Assembly (NCBI GenBank): GCA_002432795.1
Contig: DJGU01000062.1
Location: 5,402-12,730, forward strand
DNA length: 7,329 bases
Direction of reading: 5' to 3'
DNA from: Anaerolineaceae bacterium UBA5838
Lineage (GTDB): Bacteria > Chloroflexota > Anaerolineae > Anaerolineales > Anaerolineaceae
A model generated the notes under the pieces. The model made no database searches. It had not been told where the DNA came from and saw nothing but the letters and a program-made list of their open reading frames with translations. Shown piece by piece: positions 1 through 6,373 of the stretch (positions within the stretch are counted from its first letter, which is position 1; each line of letters opens with the position of its first letter). A program made the translations under genes and the position numbers.

Positions 1-2
1 AA

Positions 3-3000
3 CCGCGGCTGCTTTCCAGTGATGGCAGCGAGGTCAGCTTCAGCATAAGCGTGCCGTGGGAGCAAATGAGCCTGGAACCCGTGACCTTTGAAGGCAAGGA
101 TTATGCGCGCGTGCTGCTACCGGGCTGGTATGAGACCATCACGCCCGGGCTGCCAGCTCTGCCGTTCATGGTGGAACAAATTGGTGTGCCATTTGGAGCG
201 CATGTTTCCATCAGTGTGGAGCCGGGCAAGGTTCACACGCAAAAATTGACAGCACCAGTGGTGCCGGTGGCGACCCAGCAAGCAAACGAACCCACAGGTT
301 CTGACCCTTTTCAATTCCCAGCTATACTGGAAACAAGTTTGGTCTATGTAGAAGATCCTTCGGTCTATATGGAGGGTGCTGTTTATCCGGGCATTCTGGC
401 AGAATTATCCGGAGATGGCGTTTTGCGTCGTCAACGGGTGGCGGGCATCGCCGCTTACCCGGTTCAATTTGATCCAAAAGCAATGGAATTGACGGTCTAT
501 GAGTCCCTGACGATTGTTGTCAAATTCCAAGGAGCTGGATTGACTGGCAACAACTCCCTCATAAGCGATTCACCGACTTATGAAAATCTGCTGCGGGGCG
601 AATTACTCAATTACGAATCTGCGCGCAACTTTCGCCAGGCAGACTCCCCGGCTGTTTCTGAAACTAACCTATCAGGTGCTGCCATTCCCTGGGCTCCGCC
701 AGAGCCAGGCTGGCGCGTAAGCGTGCAGCAGGACGGCTTTTACGAACTGAGTTACTCTGAATTGAGCGGCGTTGATTTTTTGGATACCAGCCCTGACCCG
801 CGCACATTTCAGCTTTACCATATGGGAGAAGAAGTAGCCATCCAGGTGATAGGTGAGGGGGATGGCGTGTTTGATGAAAACGATACCATCCGATTTTTTG
901 GTCAGGTGATTAGCTCCAAATATACCCAGGATTCGGTTTATTGGCTGACCTATGATCCTTTAGGAGTGCGGGAAGGAAAGCGCATGGCTGAACGGGATGG
1001 CACTCCTGGAACAGCCACGATACCGAGTTATTACTCAGCCAGCCGGCACATGGAGAGCAATTTGTATTATTTCTCTCTGCTCCCCTTTGAAGAGGAGACG
1101 GAGCGATGGTGGTGGGGGGCTGTACAAGCGCCAAACACACCCAGTTGGTCTCTTCCGAGCTTTACCTTAACTGCGCCTGATACGGATCCTGCTCATGGAC
1201 CGGCAAAACTATCGATATCGGTGGTAGGTTATACAGCGAACGCCATCACACCGGATCACCACATGCAGGTAGCTGTTAATGGTGTTGTTGTGGGGGATGC
1301 GTTTTTCGATGGACGGGAGTGGCAGGTTTTTGAGTTTTCTGTGGTACAAGGGATCCTGCAGCCGGGGACCAACAGCGTGGTGGTGAGCAGTATACCGATC
1401 ACGGGCGTCTCAAGTGACTGGTTTCTTATTGACTGGGTGACAATCGATTACCCAAACACCTTCCAGGCTGAGAACGATGAATTGGCTTTTTCATATTCGG
1501 AAGACGGAACCTGGAAGTTCGAAGTAAATGGGTTTAGCTCGGACCAGGTGGTGGTATATGATGGCAGCGATCCACTGAACGTGGTTTGGATGCAGAATGT
1601 CTCCGTGGTACCTGAGGGCGATGGCTTTGCCGCGCAATTCCAGGTTTTTGTCTCGGCACTGACCAAATATTGGGCGATGACCGACACTACTTACGGAACT
1701 GTGGCAGGGATTGAAGCAGATACAGTGTCAAATTTGCGATCGATGACCAATGGCGCGGACCACATCATCATCGCGCATGATGAATTCCTGGCACAAGCCC
1801 AGGCATTGCGCGATCATCGGGCGGCTTCGATGCGTGCTGAAATCGTTGACGTGCAGGATATCTACGATGAATTTGGCTACGGCATGGTTGGAGCTGACGC
1901 GATCCGGGATTTTTTGGCTTACGCCTACGCCAGCTGGCAAGCCCCGGCACCCTCTTACGTGGTCTTGTTGGGGGATGGGCATTATGACCCCAAAGATTAT
2001 TATGGTTATGGAAGGACCAGCTTTATCCCGCCCTACCTGCTACCAGTGGACCCCTGGATCGGGGAGACAGCTTCCGATAATCGCTACGTCACGCTGGTTG
2101 GAGAGGATACCCTGCCAGATATGATGATTGGACGGTTGGCTGTTAACAATGTGGCTGAAGCAGCTGCCTTTGTAACCAAGATTATCGACTATGAAGCTAT
2201 TCCCATTGCGGGCGATTGGAAGCAAACAATTCTGGCAGTAGCAGATGATGCCGACTATGCCGGAGATTTTGCCGCAATTTCCGATAACCTGCTAGAGACC
2301 TATATCGCGCCCCCTTATACCGCAGAAAAAGTGTATTATGGGTTGCAGCCTTATACCGATGTGGCGCTTGCAAGGCAGGCGGTCGTGAATGGCATCAATG
2401 CCGGCAAGTTGATTGTTAACTATATTGGTCATTCAGGCTATACTGCATGGGGAAATCCCTATCTCTTTAAAGTATCCGATGTGTCTGGTTTGACGAATGG
2501 CGGAAAAACGCCCATTATGCTGGATATGACCTGCAACAGTGGCACGTTCCACTATCCTTATCCCCCAGTGGACAACTATGAAGGTTTGGGAGAAGTCGTG
2601 ACCCGGGCTGATGGAAAAGGCGCGGTGGCGAATTGGTCGGCAACCGGACTCGGGGTCGCCAGCGGTCATTATTTCTTGAATGACGGCTTTTTCAAATCCT
2701 TTTTCCACGACGGATTGATCACCGTTGGGGGAGGAACTATAGCCGGCAAGTTTAAACTTTGGTCGATTGGCGGCGCGTTGGATCTGCTGGATACATACAT
2801 CCTATTTGGAGACCCGGCGCTCCAGATTGCCCTGGAGGGCAACACGGATACCCCGCCTGTGATCAGTGAGGGCGCTTCAACCCTGGTGGTGATGTCGGAA
2901 GATGGCTCGCCTGTCGCTTTTGACAAGACGCTGCACGCGACTGACGCGGATGGCGATACCCTCACCTGGAGCGTTTCGGGGACTGCCCTGCACGGTACGG

Positions 3001-3749
3001 CGACTGCTTCGGGAACGGGCAATTCGGTGGCGCTGGGATATGTTCCGGACGCCAATTATTTCGGGACTGACATGTTTATCGTGCAGGTCTCAGATGGGAG
3101 CCTGGCTGATTTCATCACGGTTAATGTGACGATTGAACCGGTTAATGACGCGCCGGTGGCAGGCGATATACCAGATCAAAGCGTTTATATAGGTCAGAGT
3201 TTCAACCCCATCATCCTGGATTTTTATGTTGTGGATGTTGATAATGCTGATACGGGAATAGCATGGAGTACCAGCGGAACAAGCAATCTATCGGTAAATA
3301 TTGTCAATCGGGTTGCCACAATTACCGCACCGGTTGATTGGGTTGGCTCGGAAACCATTACTTTCAGGGCAACTGATCCCGGTAATCTATGGGACGAGGA
3401 TGAGGCTACCTTTACCGTGATGCCCAATGAGGCTCCAGTGGTGATGGATATCCCTGATCAAACTATCGCACAGATGGCGAGTTTTGCAACCATCAACCTG
3501 GATGATTACGTCAGTGATCCGGATCATACCGACCTGGATATGGAATGGACCGTTGCTGGAAACTGGTATCTGAACGTGAGTATTGTTGACCGGGTGGCAA
3601 CCATCACACCTCCGGTTTTTTGGACAGGATCAGAAACGCTCACTTTCCGTGCTACGGATCCGGGCGGATTGTGGGATGAGGACAGCGCCACTTTTACAGT
3701 AACCGCAATCGATCTTGAGCACATTTTCTTGCCGATAATCTTCAAGTAG
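3..3749 (+). CDS. Secreted gingipain-like cysteine peptidase (family C25), 5'-partial, with C-terminal Ig/cadherin-like repeats
   Basis: Probable extracellular cysteine endopeptidase of the gingipain family (C25); the substrate cannot be read from sequence. The frame is open to the left edge, so the true start and signal peptide lie upstream; 1248 residues are visible (numbered from position 3). The N-terminal ~200 residues resemble the C25 propeptide (TPGLPALPF, then IGVPFG). Residues ~240-300 contain QQDGFYELS and GEGDGVFDENDTIRFFG, a pattern also seen in PorU-like C25 proteins. The catalytic domain spans ~577-945: VVLLGDGHYDP, SDNRYVTLVGED, IGRLAV, the catalytic His810 in NYIGHSG, the nucleophile Cys844 in DMTCNSG, and a closing LFGDPALQ. 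The His-Cys spacing of 34 is close to that of RgpB as I recall it. A cadherin-like domain (~950-1047, DADGDTLTWSVSG) and two 94-residue repeats follow, then a 13-residue tail ending HIFLPIIFK. No type IX secretion C-terminal domain is evident. It is convergent with the phosphatase gene. The C25 assignment is firm; activity is inferred. Confidence 0.93.
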   Translation, partial: PRLLSSDGSEVSFSISVPWEQMSLEPVTFEGKDYARVLLPGWYETITPGLPALPFMVEQIGVPFGAHVSISVEPGKVHTQKLTAPVVPVATQQANEPTGSDPFQFPAILETSLVYVEDPSVYMEGAVYPGILAELSGDGVLRRQRVAGIAAYPVQFDPKAMELTVYESLTIVVKFQGAGLTGNNSLISDSPTYENLLRGELLNYESARNFRQADSPAVSETNLSGAAIPWAPPEPGWRVSVQQDGFYELSYSELSGVDFLDTSPDPRTFQLYHMGEEVAIQVIGEGDGVFDENDTIRFFGQVISSKYTQDSVYWLTYDPLGVREGKRMAERDGTPGTATIPSYYSASRHMESNLYYFSLLPFEEETERWWWGAVQAPNTPSWSLPSFTLTAPDTDPAHGPAKLSISVVGYTANAITPDHHMQVAVNGVVVGDAFFDGREWQVFEFSVVQGILQPGTNSVVVSSIPITGVSSDWFLIDWVTIDYPNTFQAENDELAFSYSEDGTWKFEVNGFSSDQVVVYDGSDPLNVVWMQNVSVVPEGDGFAAQFQVFVSALTKYWAMTDTTYGTVAGIEADTVSNLRSMTNGADHIIIAHDEFLAQAQALRDHRAASMRAEIVDVQDIYDEFGYGMVGADAIRDFLAYAYASWQAPAPSYVVLLGDGHYDPKDYYGYGRTSFIPPYLLPVDPWIGETASDNRYVTLVGEDTLPDMMIGRLAVNNVAEAAAFVTKIIDYEAIPIAGDWKQTILAVADDADYAGDFAAISDNLLETYIAPPYTAEKVYYGLQPYTDVALARQAVVNGINAGKLIVNYIGHSGYTAWGNPYLFKVSDVSGLTNGGKTPIMLDMTCNSGTFHYPYPPVDNYEGLGEVVTRADGKGAVANWSATGLGVASGHYFLNDGFFKSFFHDGLITVGGGTIAGKFKLWSIGGALDLLDTYILFGDPALQIALEGNTDTPPVISEGASTLVVMSEDGSPVAFDKTLHATDADGDTLTWSVSGTALHGTATASGTGNSVALGYVPDANYFGTDMFIVQVSDGSLADFITVNVTIEPVNDAPVAGDIPDQSVYIGQSFNPIILDFYVVDVDNADTGIAWSTSGTSNLSVNIVNRVATITAPVDWVGSETITFRATDPGNLWDEDEATFTVMPNEAPVVMDIPDQTIAQMASFATINLDDYVSDPDHTDLDMEWTVAGNWYLNVSIVDRVATITPPVFWTGSETLTFRATDPGGLWDEDSATFTVTAIDLEHIFLPIIFK
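3144..3707 (+). repeat. Two tandem 94-residue Ig-like repeats in the C25 peptidase
   Basis: Two adjacent in-frame units of exactly 282 bp each (3144-3425 and 3426-3707) encode related beta-sandwich-like domains. Each begins N(D/E)APV followed by DIPDQ, passes through VNRVATITAPVDW or VDRVATITPPVFW, and ends with TFRATDPG, then LWDED and ATFTV. The protein similarity is strong at these motifs and weaker between them, and the DNA has diverged, so this is an old duplication and not a recent slippage product. Such domains usually act as stalks or adhesive modules on secreted enzymes. They follow a less similar cadherin-like domain encoded at about 2850-3143. Confidence 0.85.
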
Positions 3750-3767
3750 CTACTGGTTCTATATACG

Positions 3768-3803
3768 AAAAGGATTGATCTATGAGGGATCAATCCTTTT
3801 TTT
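3768..3803 (+). terminator. Rho-independent terminator of the C25 peptidase gene, possibly bidirectional
   Basis: A perfect 13-bp stem (3768-3780 paired with 3788-3800) closes a 7-nt loop, and the run of seven T at 3797-3803 begins within the 3' arm. It starts 18 bp after the peptidase stop codon. The gap between the convergent peptidase and phosphatase genes is 71 bp, and this hairpin fills its middle. Read on the minus strand the same stem ends in only four U, so it may also stop the phosphatase transcript, but less efficiently. Confidence 0.9.
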
Positions 3804-3820
3804 GTTTGCCTGATAAGCCG

Positions 3821-4294
3821 TTATTTATGATTGTTTCTACTTGCCAGAGCGGTAATTTTTCCGATGTTTGCCTTAATTAAGGCTTCAATTTCCATGGCGA
3901 TTCCGTCGTAGGGCTCTGTGGTAACATACGGGTCGGGGATGCTGAAGGCAGGGCCGGAAAGCTCGCTTAAGAGAAAAATCCGGTAACGCAAGTTAGGAAA
4001 ATCGAGTAGGATTGATTCCTTTTGACCCTGTTCCATCACTAAAAAGAGATCGATGGAGTCGAGATCAAGGGTTTCAATCCCCTGTGTAATGTGGGAAGAT
4101 ATATCAAGCTCGCGTTTGGCGGCTTCAGTGAAAGCCTCAGGAGTGGGCGGCATCAGGTCATCCACCCAAACTCCAGCGCTTAGGATGCTCCACTCTCCTG
4201 GTGTTTTTCGTACAGCCAATTCACGCTGGAATATTGCTGCTGCCAAAGGAGAGCGAAATCGGTTCCTGGTGCAAACAAAAACAATCTTAGGCAA
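3821..4294 (-). CDS. Low-molecular-weight protein tyrosine phosphatase (Wzb/Etp-like)
   Basis: Cytoplasmic phosphatase that most likely dephosphorylates the tyrosine cluster of the BY-kinase encoded just upstream. From the TTG at 4294 it has 157 residues, a usual length for the family. The P-loop CX5R(S) is near the N-terminus, VCTRNRFRSP, with nucleophile Cys8, Asn11 and Arg14. The general-acid loop is at IPDPY (Asp121). SAG at 39-41 and DISSH at ~64-68 are also typical. A longer reading from TTG 4321 is possible, but 4294 places the start directly before PKIVFVC and has a good ribosome binding site. The gap to the kinase stop is 41 bp with no terminator, so the two genes are probably cotranscribed. 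Oddly, the second P-loop cysteine of classical members (CXGNXCRS) is Phe13 here. An arsenate-reductase role is possible but less likely, given the kinase neighbour and the DPY loop. Confidence 0.92.
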   Translation of the reverse strand: MPKIVFVCTRNRFRSPLAAAIFQRELAVRKTPGEWSILSAGVWVDDLMPPTPEAFTEAAKRELDISSHITQGIETLDLDSIDLFLVMEQGQKESILLDFPNLRYRIFLLSELSGPAFSIPDPYVTTEPYDGIAMEIEALIKANIGKITALASRNNHK

Positions 4295-4299
4295 ACTTC

Positions 4300-4306
4300 C
4301 CTCACC
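4300..4306 (-). promoter_or_regulatory. Ribosome binding site deciding the TTG 4294 start
   Basis: On the minus strand GGTGAGG (4306-4300) precedes TTG 4294 by 5 nt and matches the anti-Shine-Dalgarno sequence well. The alternative TTG at 4321 lies only 14 nt after the kinase stop codon and would add nine residues (MLSNFGEGS) that are not part of the conserved fold. Confidence 0.65.
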
Positions 4307-4335
4307 AAAATTACTTAACAAAAGACTGAGATTTT

Positions 4336-6225
4336 CTAATCCTCACGCCGGTTCTTATTGAAGATTGAAACCAGCGGTGTCCCTGCCTGTTCATCTGATT
4401 CGTTTTCAGGGCTTGGAATTGCGGATTCAGTATGGTAGGAGTAGTGACTACCGTAGGGTGAATAGTAGTTGTATCCACCGTAGTAATAATCCCGGCTTTT
4501 GGGAATTTTATTGGCCACGACACCCATCACGTGGGAATCTATGCGGCGAAGTTCTTCGATTGGGCGCAGCGCAGCGATCGCCCGGGTTTGCCCGGGGATA
4601 ACCACAAAAATCACACCGTCAACTTTTGAAGAAAGGATCTGAGCGTCTGACACGATCATGGGTGGGGTGTCAAAAATGACTAAATCAAAACGCTCTTCAA
4701 GATCCTTGATAGTTTGGGACATTCTCTCACTACCCAAAAGCTCCGAGGGGTTGGGGGGGATGGTTCCGCAGGTGATTATGGATAGGTTTTCAACCTGGTC
4801 ATAAGTCTTCACGACATCATCAATGCGAAGTTTGCCAGTAACCACGTCGCTCAAGCCTCTTCGGTTTGATTTGTTAAATAGGACATGCACTTTCGGACGG
4901 CGCATATCTGCATCGATGATGATCACATTTTTTCCGCTCTGGGCTTCAACAATGGCAAGATTTGCTGCAACAGTGGATTTTCCCTCCGATTCCCCAGGGC
5001 TGGTTACCAGCATGGTTCTGGCAGGCTTATCAACCGACGAATATTCCAGGTTGGTGCGCAAGGATCGAAAAGCTTCTGCAACCGGCGAGCGCGGATTCTT
5101 AGCGACATAAATACCAAGTGAATCCCCGTTTTGTTTTGGGTTGTTTTTCAGTTCTCCGATAAATCCAATCACCGGGGTATCCAGAATATCTTTGATTTCG
5201 TCAGGCGTTTTGAGTGTATCATCCAAAAACTCAATCAAGAAGGCGATACCAGCAGTCACGAACAGACCGATTGCAGCCGCGAGCATGGCGCTTTGGAGGG
5301 GTTTGGGTGAAATTGGAGTTGTGGGTTTGGTAGCTGTTTCCACCTGCATTACTGTTGGAGTGGATTGTGCCTTTGAGAGGCGCAGAGTCTCGAGGCTGCT
5401 GATGCTGCTGATGTAAATCTGTTGGTAAAGTTGGAGGGTGGTCTTGAGGCGGTCGAGATCAATCGAACTGGCTGCGCCTGTGTCTGGAGTTCTCCCAAGG
5501 ACAACAAGTTGGGTATAGATTTCCTGGTAAAGCGCGAGGATTGGGCTAAGCTCATCAATTTTTGCCTGATCGTTGGCAAGACGGGCACGATCAACTTCTG
5601 ATTGGGATAAGGGATCAATATCAGCCATGTCGAGCTTTAGGGCATTGATCTGAGATTGAACGTCGGTCATCTGAGCCTGAACGTTTTCAATCTGCTTTTG
5701 CAGAATTTCAGTTGAGAGTGAGGTAATCTGACTCTCAATAATTGCAATCTGCTCTTCAGCCTGATCCACCCGGGCTTGCAAGTTGCGCTCTGCTGATTCA
5801 TACTGAACGGTCTGGAGTTTTACATTTTGATCGATCAGGATATCCACCAGTCCGTTGGCAATCACAGCTGCCTTATATGGGTCCGTGTCCTTGACTGTCA
5901 GAACCACAAACTTGGTTTCACCAACCTGCGAGGCAGTAGCCTGCCCTTTCATAACCGGGAAACCCAGACGGTTGGAAGCTTCGTAGAGTAGGTCCTCAGT
6001 TGTCAGCAGCTCTGTATAGGTGCTTATGATATTCATATTATTTAAATAGGAATAGTAATCATAGGTTGTTTGGGCTGACGGCAGGATCACAAACCTGGCT
6101 CTTGCCTGATAGATGGGAGTCTGGCGGCTGCTCAGGTAGTAGCCTAGCGAACCACCGATGATTGTTCCTAAAACGACAAGCCAAAGCCAGCGCTTGAAGA
6201 TTGAAAAGAGTTGTTTTATATCCAT
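4336..6225 (-). CDS. Fused chain-length determinant (Wzz) and BY-type tyrosine kinase (Wzc-like)
   Basis: Inner-membrane polysaccharide co-polymerase with a cytoplasmic autophosphorylating tyrosine kinase domain; it controls polymerisation and export of capsule or exopolysaccharide. It has 629 residues. A short cytoplasmic N-terminus is followed by TM1 (~13-31), an extracytoplasmic Wzz domain with a Gln-rich predicted coiled coil (~138-225), the Pro-rich PTTPISPKP (301-309) and TM2 (~311-332). The kinase part carries the oligomerisation motif EX2RX2R (E384, R387, R390), Walker A GESEGKST (411-418, Lys416), Walker A' VIIIDADMRRP (434-444) and Walker B LVIFDTPP (515-522). A C-terminal cluster of nine tyrosines lies at 580-597. 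The protein continues 32 residues past the last of these, longer than many family members. The kinase is fused to the membrane part, as in proteobacterial Wzc, whereas in Firmicutes CapA/CapB it is split. ATG 6225 is preceded by GGGG at 6234-6231. The phosphatase gene follows directly. No glycosyltransferase genes are visible in the window. Confidence 0.95.
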   Translation of the reverse strand: MDIKQLFSIFKRWLWLVVLGTIIGGSLGYYLSSRQTPIYQARARFVILPSAQTTYDYYSYLNNMNIISTYTELLTTEDLLYEASNRLGFPVMKGQATASQVGETKFVVLTVKDTDPYKAAVIANGLVDILIDQNVKLQTVQYESAERNLQARVDQAEEQIAIIESQITSLSTEILQKQIENVQAQMTDVQSQINALKLDMADIDPLSQSEVDRARLANDQAKIDELSPILALYQEIYTQLVVLGRTPDTGAASSIDLDRLKTTLQLYQQIYISSISSLETLRLSKAQSTPTVMQVETATKPTTPISPKPLQSAMLAAAIGLFVTAGIAFLIEFLDDTLKTPDEIKDILDTPVIGFIGELKNNPKQNGDSLGIYVAKNPRSPVAEAFRSLRTNLEYSSVDKPARTMLVTSPGESEGKSTVAANLAIVEAQSGKNVIIIDADMRRPKVHVLFNKSNRRGLSDVVTGKLRIDDVVKTYDQVENLSIITCGTIPPNPSELLGSERMSQTIKDLEERFDLVIFDTPPMIVSDAQILSSKVDGVIFVVIPGQTRAIAALRPIEELRRIDSHVMGVVANKIPKSRDYYYGGYNYYSPYGSHYSYHTESAIPSPENESDEQAGTPLVSIFNKNRRED

Positions 6226-6264
6226 TCTTACCCCAGATTACCTAAACAGAATTGTTTTTCAAAC

Positions 6265-6282
6265 ACTTAGAATACCATAAGT
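6265..6282. repeat. Inverted repeat ACTTA-N8-TAAGT
   Basis: The sequence ACTTAGAATACCATAAGT has 5-bp perfect arms separated by 8 bp. It lies 40 bp upstream of the kinase start and about 50 bp upstream of the rightward -35 region. It could be a regulator half-site pair, but arms this short occur by chance in AT-rich DNA. Confidence 0.3.
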
Positions 6283-6299
6283 TGAGGAAAAGTGAAAAT

Positions 6300-6314
6300 G
6301 GTGTTTGCGACACC
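6300..6314. promoter_or_regulatory. Candidate operator: inverted repeat GGTGT-N5-ACACC
   Basis: A 15-bp interrupted palindrome, GGTGTTTGCGACACC, has perfect 5-bp arms around a 5-bp centre. It sits upstream of the -35 region of the SufR-like gene's promoter and about 75 bp before the kinase start codon. SufR-type repressors bind inverted repeats near their own promoters, so it is a reasonable candidate site, but it does not overlap the -35/-10 elements and the assignment is inference. Confidence 0.35.
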
Positions 6315-6333
6315 GACAGTTATTCAATGAAGA

Positions 6334-6363
6334 TAAACACAACCCGCTTACTTACCATATAAT
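6334..6363 (+). promoter_or_regulatory. Sigma70-type promoter of the SufR-like/DUF59 unit
   Basis: A perfect TATAAT -10 element at 6358-6363 is preceded, with an 18-bp spacer, by TAAACA at 6334-6339 (4 of 6 matches to TTGACA). Transcription would start near 6369-6371, only 3-5 nt before the chosen ATG at 6374. No Shine-Dalgarno sequence fits in that leader, which points to a leaderless or nearly leaderless mRNA. Confidence 0.6.
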
Positions 6364-6373
6364 ATCCAGTGAT

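Larger units (their letters stand above)
6226..6373. promoter_or_regulatory. Divergent intergenic region between the BY-kinase and SufR-like genes
   Basis: This 148-bp AT-rich stretch must hold the promoters of both divergent units. I see no reading frame or RNA gene in it. The rightward promoter and two inverted repeats are listed separately. For the leftward kinase gene the best candidate is weak: TTGAAA (6262-6257) and TAATCT (6240-6235) with a 16-bp spacer. That promoter would start transcription only a few bases before ATG 6225 and leave the GGGG ribosome site outside the mRNA, so I do not trust it. Confidence 0.6.

Noticed and set aside
51..53. GTG 51 as the start of the peptidase gene
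   Set aside because: The frame is open upstream and the sequence before it reads as normal propeptide; it has no convincing ribosome site.
1750..2124. 124-residue plus-strand reading frame within the peptidase gene
   Set aside because: It is an out-of-frame shadow of the conserved C25 catalytic domain, with no recognisable motif.
2669..3055. 128-residue minus-strand reading frame antisense to the peptidase gene
   Set aside because: It has low-complexity Ser/Pro/Val composition typical of an antisense shadow, and the opposite strand clearly codes.
3144..3707. Tandem repeat as a sign of a mobile or CRISPR element
   Set aside because: The two units are in-frame protein domains of exactly 94 codons with diverged DNA, so they are a domain duplication.
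4295..4321. Longer phosphatase N-terminus from TTG 4321
   Set aside because: TTG 4294 has a good ribosome site and sits directly before the conserved first beta strand.
6305..6373. 23-residue N-terminal extension of the SufR-like protein from TTG 6305
   Set aside because: It would run through the promoter, has no ribosome site, and is unlike the family's N-terminus.
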